A stretch of DNA of 46,285 nt from Parcubacteria group bacterium GW2011_GWD2_38_11 (GCA_000992325.1 LBTZ01000011.1:1-46285); one strand, 5' to 3'; shown: positions 15,376 through 23,201, numbered from the stretch's first letter. Program-made: numbers and translations. The notes: generated from the letters alone by a model not told the origin.

Positions 15376-16866
15376 ATGAAATCAATAATAGTGGCAAGAG
15401 TTTCAACAGAAGAACAAAAAGAGGCAGGCAATTCACTTCCAGCTCAGACGGAAAGGATGATGAGCTATTGCAAACGCAGAGAGCTTGAAGTGATTAAGAG
15501 CATAAGCTTTGACGAAAGTGCCTACAAGGACAAAAGGGATGAATTTGATAGACTGGTAATTCTAGTTCAGAAATTATCAAAAAAAGAAAAGGTGGCGGTC
15601 TGCTTTGACAAAGTTGACCGCCTCTCAAGAAGCATCTTTGACAAACGAGTTAACACGCTCTACGAAATGGCTGTGGCTGATAAAATTGAATTGCATTTTG
15701 TTTCAGATGGACAAGTCATCAATAATCAGATGTCAGCCACTGAAAAGTTTCAATTCAGTATGAGTCTAGGTTTAGCAAAATACTATTCAGATGCCATAAG
15801 TGACAATGTCAAAAGAGCCTACGAGGAAAAAATCAAAAGGGGTGAATGGATTGGACAAGCCTATGTAGGTTATCTGAATGTGACACTGCCAGACGAAAGC
15901 AAAAATGTTATCGTAGATGAGGAAAGGGCTTTTTTAGTCAAAAGAATGTTTGAGCTATATGCAACTACAAGCTATTCAATGAAAGGCTTGGCGGCTGAAA
16001 TGAAACTTCAAGGACTCACGAGCAGGGCTGGCGTGGAAGTATCAACGAGTCAGGTTCAGGCAATGCTTAGAAATCCATTTTATTATGGAATGATGAGAAT
16101 CAAAGGCAAGCTGTATCCGCACAAATATGAGCCGCTAGTTTCAAAATATCTTTTTGACAAAGTTCAAGAACACATAGACGGCTACAATAGACAAAATTTC
16201 AAAAGAACAAACAAACCTTATATCTTCAGAGGACTTATAAAGTGTTCTCACTGTGGCTGTGCCATAACGCCAGAGGAGCAAAAAGGACTCATCTACTATC
16301 ATTGCACAAACTATCACGGCAACTGCCCTAGCAAGCAAGACAAGTGGTTCAAGGAAGAAGAATTGTTAGTTGAAATTAAAGGATTTCTTCAGAGCTTGAA
16401 ACTTGAGAATGAGGCACTTGAAGAACTGAAAAAGGAACTACGAGCCACACACGAAGCTGAAAAGGAATACTATGAAAAAAGTCTAGGCAATATAAATAGA
16501 AAATTGGGAGCCATAGATGCAAGACTGAAAGTTATGTATACAGACAGACTAGATGGCAGAATCACAACTAGCGAATATGACACAAGAGTCAAAGACTACA
16601 AAAAGGAGCAGGAGGATTTGCTTGAACAATATAAGGAACACTCTACAGGAGATAAAAATTTCTATATTACAGCCAATAAGATTTTAGAGTTATCTCAAAG
16701 AGCGTGGGAATTGTTTGAAAATTCTGAACCACAAGAAAAAACTCAGCTAGTGAGTTTCTTACTTCAGAACCTTGTTTTAGAAAGAAGAAAGCTTTTATTT
16801 GAGGTAAAAACTCCCTTTAATGGAATAGTAGAATATTCTACATACTCCTCAGTGCTCCGCGACTAG
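15376..16866 (+). CDS. Large serine recombinase/integrase
   Basis: A site-specific recombinase of the large serine (phiC31/TP901-like) type. The N-terminal resolvase domain has the catalytic serine in VARVSTEEQ (Ser10) and the arginine motif in DKVDRLSRS. A recombinase domain follows (about residues 165-265), then a zinc ribbon with CSHCGC and CTNYHGNC (about 290-320), a long coiled coil (about 330-410) and a C-terminal tail. The 496 residues are typical. The last codons (V-L-R-D-stop) lie inside the 3' end of tRNA-Asn. Two small basic or helical genes precede it. It most likely inserted this island. Confidence 0.93.
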   Translation: MKSIIVARVSTEEQKEAGNSLPAQTERMMSYCKRRELEVIKSISFDESAYKDKRDEFDRLVILVQKLSKKEKVAVCFDKVDRLSRSIFDKRVNTLYEMAVADKIELHFVSDGQVINNQMSATEKFQFSMSLGLAKYYSDAISDNVKRAYEEKIKRGEWIGQAYVGYLNVTLPDESKNVIVDEERAFLVKRMFELYATTSYSMKGLAAEMKLQGLTSRAGVEVSTSQVQAMLRNPFYYGMMRIKGKLYPHKYEPLVSKYLFDKVQEHIDGYNRQNFKRTNKPYIFRGLIKCSHCGCAITPEEQKGLIYYHCTNYHGNCPSKQDKWFKEEELLVEIKGFLQSLKLENEALEELKKELRATHEAEKEYYEKSLGNINRKLGAIDARLKVMYTDRLDGRITTSEYDTRVKDYKKEQEDLLEQYKEHSTGDKNFYITANKILELSQRAWELFENSEPQEKTQLVSFLLQNLVLERRKLLFEVKTPFNGIVEYSTYSSVLRD

Positions 16867-16926
16867 GATTCGAACCTAGAACCCATTGATTAACAGTCAA
16901 TTGCTCTACCATTGAGCTATCGCGGA
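16855..16926 (-). tRNA. tRNA-Asn (GTT)
   Basis: A full cloverleaf is visible on the minus strand. The acceptor stem is TCCGCGA/TCGCGGA, the D arm GCTC-AATGGTA-GAGC, the anticodon arm ATTGA-CTGTTAA-TCAAT with anticodon GTT, and the T arm CTAGG-TTCGAAT-CCTAG. The discriminator is G, as expected for Asn. The CCA end is not encoded. The promoter side (TTGCTT and TATAAA region near 16,931-16,960) lies outside the island. The 3' end overlaps the recombinase stop codon by 12 nt. Confidence 0.95.
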
Positions 16927-17006
16927 ATATTTTATAATGAATAGTTGCCTTTTCAAGCAACAAAATCAGTATACCAAACAAAAAAATATCTGGCAAGAGT
17001 TGGAAA

Positions 17007-17039
17007 GGAGCCTTTTACCATAATATAGTAAAAGGCTCC
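17007..17039 (-). terminator. Intrinsic terminator after the hypothetical gene at 17049
   Basis: A perfect 12-bp stem, GGAGCCTTTTAC/GTAAAAGGCTCC, with a 9-nt loop lies 10 nt past the stop of the gene at 17049. Confidence 0.75.
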
Positions 17040-17048
17040 AAAATAAGA

Positions 17049-17528
17049 TTAATCCATTTCTTTACCAAGATCATCTATGATGCTTTGCATCAAATTCACA
17101 ATGTCTTGGAATTCCCCCTGGGTTTTGTCCTCTCTATTAGCCAAATACTCAGCATCAAGTTCAAGAAAGGATTTCATAACCAAGGATTCCAGCTTGGGCG
17201 ATTCATAAATATCATTCTCAGAAAAAATTTTTGCCAAAAGATATCTGTATTTTCTTTCGGGAACAATTTCATTGAGATCCACCTTATCACTGGACAAATT
17301 TACTGTGACAATTTTTTGCAAAAAACCATTAACTTCGGATCGTATCCCTATTAACAGGTTCAGCTTTTTTTCCTGCAGTGTTTTCTCTTTTGCGGGGACG
17401 TTTAAGGCACTGCGCAATGTTTTGCGGCGCTCCTTATGACTCTTACCTTGAGCGAGCTTTTGCATAAAAAGAAAAAACCTCTCATATCTTGGTGTCGAAA
17501 AAATGTCCACTTCATTATATTTTTGCAT
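17049..17528 (-). CDS. Hypothetical helical protein
   Basis: A 159-residue protein from ATG 17528, chosen over an upstream ATG (17585) because a strong AAGGAGGG ribosome site precedes 17528 by a few bases. The sequence (MQKYNEVDIFSTPRYERFFL, then KLAQGKSHKERRKTLRSALN and a largely helical acidic C terminus) has no domain I recognise and no signal or membrane segment. It has its own terminator on the downstream side and lies between tRNA-Asn and rpoD. Confidence 0.75.
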   Translation of the reverse strand: MQKYNEVDIFSTPRYERFFLFMQKLAQGKSHKERRKTLRSALNVPAKEKTLQEKKLNLLIGIRSEVNGFLQKIVTVNLSSDKVDLNEIVPERKYRYLLAKIFSENDIYESPKLESLVMKSFLELDAEYLANREDKTQGEFQDIVNLMQSIIDDLGKEMD

Positions 17529-17605
17529 AATTCCCTCCTTGGCTGGTTGTAAAAAAACTGTTCCATCTGTCATTAATACGCTCAATTATTCCTTATATTA
17601 CAAAA

Positions 17606-17624
17606 ACCCCGCTTTATGCGGGGT
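17606..17624 (-). terminator. Intrinsic terminator after rpoD
   Basis: ACCCCGC/GCGGGGT with a 5-nt loop, followed by TTTTTG on the minus strand, 38 nt past the rpoD stop. Confidence 0.85.
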
Positions 17625-17661
17625 ATTGCTCAATTTCGTCTTACACTTTAGTGTATGAAAC

Positions 17662-19212
17662 CTAGTAGTCTTTAAGTTTGCTGATAGAACCGTGTTGACG
17701 AATTTTGTCGAGAGCTTTGGCTTCAATTTGACGAATACGTTCGCGGGTTACTCCAAATTCTTTTCCTACTTCTTCCAAAGTATGCGTCACACCATCCTCC
17801 AGACCAAAACGAATTTTAAGAATCTTTTGTTCGCGCGGAGTAAGATCATGAAGAACTTCCCCGACATGGTTTTTAAGAAGTTTTCTTGAAGCCACTTGGT
17901 GAGGCATCACTGTTTCAGTGTCTTCAATAAAATCACCAAGCACACTGTCGTCATCAGAATCCCCCACTGAAGTTTCAAGTGAAACTGTTTCTTGAGAAAT
18001 TTTTTGAATATGACGAATCTTATCTACTTCCAAATTCATTTCAGCTGCAATTTCTTCCGGCAAAGGTTCGCGTCCCAATTCCTGCACCAATCTTCGAGTA
18101 ATCTGGGTATATTTATTAATGGTTTCCACCATATGCACAGGAATACGAATTGTGCGCGACTGATCAGCAAGCGCCCTGGTGATTGCTTGGCGAATCCACC
18201 AAGTTGCATATGTTGAAAATTTAAAACCTTTTCGATAATCAAATTTTTCTACAGCGCGAAATAGTCCAATATTTCCTTCCTGAATCAAATCCAACAGTGA
18301 AAGATTATGTGAACGTCCAACATATTTTTTTGCAATACTCACCACTAAGCGAAGATTTGCTTCAGTCAGTTTTTGTTTGGATGCCAAATCCCCTTTTTCA
18401 TTGGCTTTAGCAAGTTTTATTTCTTCTTCAGATTTTAAAAGTGGCACACGTCCAATTTCACGAAGATACATTTGCACAAGGTCAGAAGAACTGTCCTCTA
18501 TTCCATCCAACAAATTTGAATCTGCATTTTTATCCTTCTTGCTTTTCTCGTATATTTCAGCTTCCTTGTCTGAATCAATCTTAAGCATATCATCAGAAAC
18601 GACAACCTTAACTCCAGCAGTTTCCAATTGCTCATACAGATTTTCAAGCTCATCAAGTTCTTCCTCAACTTCCGGAATAAGGTGGATGATTTCATCTTCC
18701 GTTACAAAACCGCGTTGTTTTCCACGCGCAATAAGCTCTGCAATAATATTAACTTTATTTTCCCCTTCTTCTTGAGCAACTACCGCTGCTTTTTTCTTTG
18801 GCTGAGGAACTTTTTCAACGATTTTCTTAGGCTTTACAGTTGTTTTTGCAACTACTGGCTTTGCCGATGTTGTAGCTTTTTTTGGTGCAACTTTCTTAAC
18901 AGGTTGTATTTTTTTTACAACTGCTTTTTTAATTACTGCTTTTTTTGCTGCTACTTTTTTTACAACCCCGCCTGCAACGCTATGCGTAGCATTGCGGGCA
19001 GGAACTTTTTTCTGTACGATTTTCTTATTTTTTTTCTGCACGATTTTTTTTGCTTTAATAAATTTTACAACTTTTTTAGGTTTGGACTTAACAGCAACTG
19101 TTTTTTTAGCATTTTTCGATGCTGCCTTAACAGTCTTTTTTATCGATTTTTTTATTACAACCTGCCTGCCGATAGGCATGGTTTTTTTAATCTTTTTTTT
19201 CATTGTTTTCAT
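17662..19212 (-). CDS. rpoD: Primary RNA polymerase sigma factor (sigma-70/RpoD)
   Basis: The housekeeping sigma factor. After a long Lys/Ala/Val-rich N terminus (about residues 1-155) come region 1.1 ([19 protein letters not shown]), region 1.2 ([16 protein letters not shown]), region 2 ([47 protein letters not shown]), region 3 ([15 protein letters not shown]) and region 4 with the helix-turn-helix [20 protein letters not shown]. The start at 19212 ([10 protein letters not shown]) is preferred to a TTG at 19233. The N-terminal tail is histone H1-like and contains two palindromic inserts (19161-19181 and 18967-19002). dnaG lies upstream, the usual sigma operon partner. Confidence 0.95.
   Translation of the reverse strand: MKTMKKKIKKTMPIGRQVVIKKSIKKTVKAASKNAKKTVAVKSKPKKVVKFIKAKKIVQKKNKKIVQKKVPARNATHSVAGGVVKKVAAKKAVIKKAVVKKIQPVKKVAPKKATTSAKPVVAKTTVKPKKIVEKVPQPKKKAAVVAQEEGENKVNIIAELIARGKQRGFVTEDEIIHLIPEVEEELDELENLYEQLETAGVKVVVSDDMLKIDSDKEAEIYEKSKKDKNADSNLLDGIEDSSSDLVQMYLREIGRVPLLKSEEEIKLAKANEKGDLASKQKLTEANLRLVVSIAKKYVGRSHNLSLLDLIQEGNIGLFRAVEKFDYRKGFKFSTYATWWIRQAITRALADQSRTIRIPVHMVETINKYTQITRRLVQELGREPLPEEIAAEMNLEVDKIRHIQKISQETVSLETSVGDSDDDSVLGDFIEDTETVMPHQVASRKLLKNHVGEVLHDLTPREQKILKIRFGLEDGVTHTLEEVGKEFGVTRERIRQIEAKALDKIRQHGSISKLKDY
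18967..19002. repeat. 36-bp palindromic element inserted in frame in rpoD
   Basis: The left half (CCCGCCTGCAACGCTA) is an almost perfect complement of the right half (TAGCATTGCGGGCAGG) around TGCG. It is GC-rich amid AT-rich Lys codons and encodes the odd peptide [12 protein letters not shown]. This looks like a mobile palindromic repeat captured by the coding sequence. Confidence 0.7.
19161..19181. repeat. 21-bp palindromic element inserted in frame in rpoD
   Basis: A CCTGCCTGCC-GATAGGCATGG-type short palindrome (CCTGCCT...AGGCATGG) encodes MPIGRQV inside the Lys-rich tail. Its GC-rich composition differs from the flanks. Confidence 0.55.
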
Positions 19213-19296
19213 CTCAAATAAATATCTCGCCAAGTAAGTAAATACTCCGACAAAATGTTATAAAAAAAGTAAAACTATCCCAAGCAACTGCGCACG

Positions 19297-19457
19297 GAGT
19301 CTGTTTGAAAAATATTTTTCGTCGCTAAATTTTAAAATTTTGAGCGAAAGACTTGAAGGTTGAGGAGTGCTACATAAAATGTAACACGACGAGACCTGAA
19401 AGTTTTGCAGCCAAAATTTTGGAATTGCAGCAGAAAACATATTTTCCAAACAGGCTC
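19297..19457. repeat. Long imperfect palindrome (about 80-nt arms) between dnaG and rpoD
   Basis: Outer arms GAGTCTGTTTG and CAAACAGGCTC are complementary (one G-T). The complementarity continues inward through AT-rich and GACTTGAAGG/CCTGAAAGTT-type segments to a centre at ACATAAAATGT (near 19377). I estimate about three quarters of arm positions pair. It occupies most of the 284-nt gap between dnaG and rpoD and could act as a hairpin in the transcript. Confidence 0.65.
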
Positions 19458-19496
19458 TTAGCAAAACACCAAAAACCGGGAAAACCCAGCCTTTGT

Positions 19497-20291
19497 TTAA
19501 GATTGCATTTCTTGAGAAAGCTTTGTGAACTCGCTCATAAGTTTGGCGAGGGTCTCTTTATCCCCTTTTTGTTCAGCATTCTCAATTTGCTTGATGATAT
19601 CATAAAGCTTTTCTTTTTGCAATTCCTTGATGTATTTGGATATGTATTCATCAACAAGCTTTCGCAATTCATCTGTGGAATATTCCACCACTCCTTCGCG
19701 AGTAAAAAGATATTTGGCATTAAAATATATTTTTCGCAGACTTTCAATAGCGTGATCATCATCGATATTAGCCAAAAGCTTATCGAAAGAAAATTCCGAT
19801 TCTGCTCCATTTTTCAAAACAAATTGCACCAATGAATCATCTTTTGCCCACTGACTGTCCAACTGTGTCTCAAAATTCTCTTTCCATATTTTTGCGTCGC
19901 TCATAATAAGCCCGACTAGTGAATTTCTGATAATGTCACTGCGTTTTTGAAATGATGACTCTTGCTCAGTCAAAATATTTGAAGAAGCAGGATATTGAGC
20001 TTGATTTTGCTGCCCCATATTGGCAGCGACTGTTTTTAATACGTCAGTCACAATCTTTTCTTCCACTTCAACCGTATGCGCAATTTTCTTTATCCAATGT
20101 GCTTTTTCAATCTGATTTTCAATATTAGCCACGTGTGCCAGTACTTCCTTGGCAATATTAAGCTTTCCATCTGCTGTTTTTTTGTCATATTTCTTAAGCG
20201 CTTCATCAAAAAAATATTCCATTGCCAAAACCGATTTTTTAACTGCATTCAAAAGTAACGCTGGATACCACATCAGCCGCGTCTTTACCAT
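19497..20291 (-). CDS. dnaG: DnaG primase, C-terminal part (out of frame with the N-terminal part)
   Basis: This frame carries the rest of DnaG: the end of the RNA polymerase domain (KKSVLAMEYFFDEALKKYD, matching the family's a-x-x-a-m-E-y-f-f helix), then the helical C-terminal region that in primases contacts the DnaB helicase (VAHVANIENQIEKAHWIKKI, ending EFTKLSQEMQS). The true coding start is not the ATG at 20291. The first 15 or so residues (MVKTRLMWYPALLLN) are a shadow of the N-terminal frame's KDAADVVSS region, and the shift must occur between about 20,245 and 20,275. It is either an assembly or sequencing indel, a real pseudogene, or programmed +1 frameshifting. Confidence 0.8.
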   Translation of the reverse strand: MVKTRLMWYPALLLNAVKKSVLAMEYFFDEALKKYDKKTADGKLNIAKEVLAHVANIENQIEKAHWIKKIAHTVEVEEKIVTDVLKTVAANMGQQNQAQYPASSNILTEQESSFQKRSDIIRNSLVGLIMSDAKIWKENFETQLDSQWAKDDSLVQFVLKNGAESEFSFDKLLANIDDDHAIESLRKIYFNAKYLFTREGVVEYSTDELRKLVDEYISKYIKELQKEKLYDIIKQIENAEQKGDKETLAKLMSEFTKLSQEMQS

Positions 20292-21294
20292 CCTCCAATG
20301 TAACTATTTTTACATTAACACTTTTTTGTAAACAAAGATCCGTGCTTTTTTTGGCTGCAAGTTGTCCCGCACTATCCATATCAAAAAGCATTGCAATGTT
20401 TTCAGTATATCGTTTAAGCATTGTGATTTGATCACCTGTAAGCGCGGTGCCTGAAACAGCCACTGTGTTTATAATGCCGGCTTGCGCTGAAGCAATCACA
20501 TCCATATTCCCTTCCACAAGCAAAACATAGTTTTTCTTTTTTATTTCACTCTTTGCATATGAAAGACCATATAGCGCTTTTCCCTTGTGATATACCAATG
20601 TTTCCGGGGTGTTTACATATTTTGCTTGCGATTCATCTCCCCCTGGAGCCACGCGCGCGGAATATCCAATAACATTTCCCATCACATCCGTAATCGGAAA
20701 CATAATACGATCACGAAAACGATCATAATATCCCGAACCATTTTCTTTTTTTACCAACAACCCTGTTTTTTCAATTTCACTTAAATTATATCCCCTATCC
20801 AACAAAAATTTCGAAATATTATCCCAACCATTTGGCGCATAGCCCAGGCGAAAATTTTGAATACTCTCGTCACTCAATCCTCTTGTATGCAGATATTGCA
20901 TAATCCCTTCCTTGCCAACACCTTTCCAAAGCTGAGTTTCATAAAATTTGGTAGCCAATTCCAAGGCCTCCAATATTCTTTTTTTGTTATCAGTAACTTG
21001 ACCTCCTTTATATTCTTCCAATTGCACACCAGCTTTTTCAGCCAAAATCTTAAGGACCTCACGAAATTCCATACTTTCAATTTCCTGCACAAAAGAAAAA
21101 ACGTCTCCTCCCTTGGCACAACCAAAACAATGAAAAATCTGCTTTTCTTCATTAACCATAAAAGAGGGGCTTTTTTCATTATGAAAAGGACAGAGTCCCT
21201 TCCAATGAGAGCCCGCCTTTGTCAGTCGCACATACTCGCCCACAATATCCACGATATTGAGCCGAGATTTGATTTCCTCAACATTATTATTCAT
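20239..21294 (-). CDS. dnaG: DNA primase DnaG, N-terminal and Toprim part
   Basis: The primase makes RNA primers for replication. The zinc-binding domain is intact (LCPFHNEKSPSF and IFHCFGCAKGGD, about residues 36-65). The polymerase core has the usual YHKGKALYGL stretch, and the Toprim motif shows VEGNMDVIASAQ followed by MLFDMDSAGQLAA and DGKDAADVV. The frame stops at TAA soon after DVVSSVTFECS, where the family continues, and the remainder is found in the +1 frame (19497-20291). A primase is essential, so an indel artefact or recoding is more likely than loss. rpoD lies downstream, the classic pairing. Confidence 0.92.
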   Translation of the reverse strand: MNNNVEEIKSRLNIVDIVGEYVRLTKAGSHWKGLCPFHNEKSPSFMVNEEKQIFHCFGCAKGGDVFSFVQEIESMEFREVLKILAEKAGVQLEEYKGGQVTDNKKRILEALELATKFYETQLWKGVGKEGIMQYLHTRGLSDESIQNFRLGYAPNGWDNISKFLLDRGYNLSEIEKTGLLVKKENGSGYYDRFRDRIMFPITDVMGNVIGYSARVAPGGDESQAKYVNTPETLVYHKGKALYGLSYAKSEIKKKNYVLLVEGNMDVIASAQAGIINTVAVSGTALTGDQITMLKRYTENIAMLFDMDSAGQLAAKKSTDLCLQKSVNVKIVTLEDGKDAADVVSSVTFECS

Positions 21295-21331
21295 ATAACT
21301 TCAGACTAAAGAACTTTGACTAAAAAAGCAA

Positions 21332-21364
21332 CTGGAGGCGGAGAGGAGAGGATTCGAACTCGAC
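21332..21364 (-). pseudogene. tRNA-Ser-like 3' fragment
   Basis: On the minus strand, GTTCGAATCCT followed by CTCTCCGC matches the T loop and acceptor 3' end of the intact tRNA-Ser at 21531-21615, but the D, anticodon and variable arms are missing and the T stem is broken. The bases upstream are a set of palindromes instead. It looks like a leftover or disrupted tRNA-Ser. Confidence 0.5.
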
Positions 21365-21365
21365 T

Positions 21366-21486
21366 AAATTTTTGTCGACACAAAAATTTGTCTAGCCACC
21401 GCCTCGCATTTTTGCCTGCTGACAAAAATTGCTCCGGCGCTGTTTTATAATAAAAGCAAAACCGTTTGCTTTTATTATAAAACAGC
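21366..21486. repeat. Cluster of three hairpins between tRNA-Ser and its fragment
   Basis: It contains AAATTTTTGT-CGAC-ACAAAAATTT (about 21367-21390), ATTTTTG/CAAAAAT (about 21412-21431) and a perfect 22-bp inverted repeat (21439-21460 with 21465-21486, loop ACCG). The first two also pair with each other as a larger palindrome. No protein frame is convincing here. Confidence 0.65.
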
Positions 21487-21530
21487 CTCCGATACCGTTT
21501 AAAGTATGCCACCCTTGCTCAGTTTCAATG

Positions 21531-21615
21531 CGGAGAGAACAGGATTCGAACCTGCGTAGAGTTGCCCCTAACACGCTTTCCAAGCGTGCGCCTTCAACCA
21601 CTCGGCCATCTCTCC
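21531..21615 (-). tRNA. tRNA-Ser (GGA)
   Basis: A class II tRNA on the minus strand. The acceptor stem is GGAGAGA/TCTCTCC, the D region GCCGAGTGGTTGAAGGC, the anticodon loop CTTGGAAAG with anticodon GGA, a long variable arm (GGGGCAACTC), the T arm GCAGG-TTCGAAT-CCTGT and a G discriminator. The full CCA is not encoded. It lies between pyk and dnaG on the same strand. Confidence 0.95.
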
Positions 21616-21767
21616 AAAGTATGGCGCCAGCCATACATACTACTTCTTACTTTACAAACTTTATAACTTTATAACTTTATGAACTATTTCTAAAATTGCT
21701 AGCGAGTCAACAGATGAAAATAAATTTTCATTTGGGGCGAGCGACGCAATTTCAAGCACGATAGTGC

Positions 21768-23201
21768 TTATATTTCCTTAATCCCCACCAATTGTATGTG
21801 CTCGCCATCTGGTGTTCTGCCCAAAATCAACACCACTTTATCCCCCGCATTAAGAATCCCTTCTTTCTTGGCATCTTCAATTAACCAATCAATATCTTCA
21901 CGAAAAACTTCTCCGCGATCATAAAGTTTTGCATTAATCCCCCAAACCAAAGAAAGTTGATAATATGTTTTTTTGTTGTGCGTCACGACGAGCATTGGTT
22001 GCTCAGGACGAAAATGCGAAAAGAGTCGCGCCGTAAAACCACTGGCTGATCCAAGTACCACAGCCTTGGCATTACTACTTTTAGCCAGTTCATACGCACT
22101 CTTGATAACTTTCTTAAAATCTCCTTCCCCGTTTAAGGTAAGCAGATGCGTCACATCATCAAAAGGAGAAGCCTCAGTATTTTCAATGATTTCTTTCATT
22201 GTACGCACGCTTTCCACTGGATATTTGCCACTTGCTGATTCTCCAGAAAGCATCACAGCATCAGCGTGGTCAACCACTGCATTGGTCACGTCGGAAACTT
22301 CGGCGCGAGTCGGACGTGGATTGTTTATCATTGAATCCAACATTTGAGTGGCCACAATCACAGGCTTCATTGCTTGCAAACTTTTTTTGACGATTTCTTT
22401 TTGCAAAATCGCAACTTTTGTTCCTTCAATTTCGATTCCCAAATCTCCACGCGCCACCATAATGGCATCCGCGTGCTGAATAATATCATCCAAATTTTTG
22501 ATTGCTTCTTTTCTCTCTATCTTGGCGATAATTTGAGGCAATTCAGTTTCCCTTCCCAAAAATGTTTTCATTCTGTCTCGCAAGGTTTCAATATTAGCAC
22601 CAGTTGAAACAAATGACATTGCCACAAAATCAACATCTTGGGAAAGTACAAAAGCCAAATCTTTTTCATCTTTTTCCGTGATCGGACTGATTTGCAATTT
22701 TGCATCAGGGATATTAACACCTTTATGATTCTTCACTATTCCCCCATCAATAACTTCGCAAAGCAAAACTCCTTCACTTTTCTCCTTAACCACAACTTTC
22801 ATCAATCCATCCTCAATCAAAATTTCATTTCCAATTTCAATATCGTCGATAATATTTGGCACGTCAAGAAGAATTTTTTTTGTTGTCAGTTGTTTGTTGT
22901 CAGTTGTTTGTTGCTTTGCAATATCGCTGAACAAGATTTTTTCACCATTTACAATTTCCACTGGCACCTCAACCACCGTCCTAATCCTTGGACCTTGCAA
23001 ATCCGCCAAAATTCCGACAGCCACATCCAATTCTTGCGATAATTCTCTGATAATTTTGATCACATTTCCGTGCCACTCATATGAACCATGAGAAAAATTA
23101 AGTCGAGCCACATTCATTCCATTTTCAATCAAAGCTTTCAGTGTTTCCTTGCTATCAGAAACCAAGCCCAATGTTGCAACAATTTTTGTTTTCTTTGCCA
23201 T
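21768..23201 (-). CDS. pyk: Pyruvate kinase
   Basis: It catalyses the last ATP-forming step of glycolysis (phosphoenolpyruvate + ADP to pyruvate + ATP). The barrel motifs are all present: TKIVATLG, MNVARLNFSHG, ADLQGPRIR, the active-site stretch IIAKIERKEA and the signature MVARGDLGIEI, then ATQMLDSM and PTRAEVSDV. The C-terminal domain (SNAKAVVLGSASGFTARL) is complete. At 477 residues it is full length. An AKQQTTDNKQLTTKK segment in the B domain (about residues 94-108) is encoded by a 14-bp tandem repeat and looks inserted. A tRNA-Ser follows. Confidence 0.96.
   Translation of the reverse strand: MAKKTKIVATLGLVSDSKETLKALIENGMNVARLNFSHGSYEWHGNVIKIIRELSQELDVAVGILADLQGPRIRTVVEVPVEIVNGEKILFSDIAKQQTTDNKQLTTKKILLDVPNIIDDIEIGNEILIEDGLMKVVVKEKSEGVLLCEVIDGGIVKNHKGVNIPDAKLQISPITEKDEKDLAFVLSQDVDFVAMSFVSTGANIETLRDRMKTFLGRETELPQIIAKIERKEAIKNLDDIIQHADAIMVARGDLGIEIEGTKVAILQKEIVKKSLQAMKPVIVATQMLDSMINNPRPTRAEVSDVTNAVVDHADAVMLSGESASGKYPVESVRTMKEIIENTEASPFDDVTHLLTLNGEGDFKKVIKSAYELAKSSNAKAVVLGSASGFTARLFSHFRPEQPMLVVTHNKKTYYQLSLVWGINAKLYDRGEVFREDIDWLIEDAKKEGILNAGDKVVLILGRTPDGEHIQLVGIKEI
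22882..22913. repeat. 14-bp tandem repeat inside pyk
   Basis: GTTGTCAGTTGTTT occurs twice in direct succession (22882-22895, 22896-22909), followed by GTTG. It encodes the Gln/Thr-rich insertion in the pyruvate kinase B domain without breaking the frame. Confidence 0.8.

Noticed and set aside
16855-16926. Recombinase C terminus as evidence of a truncated gene
   Set aside because: The protein has its full set of domains and normal length; the overlap with tRNA-Asn is better explained by integration.
18628-19221. Long plus-strand frame opposite rpoD, rich in Cys and Phe
   Set aside because: It is the reverse complement of Lys-rich codons and has no start signals.
21392-21674. Open frames over tRNA-Ser on both strands (for example GRVVEGARLESVLG)
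   Set aside because: This is a common false translation of tRNA-Ser genes.
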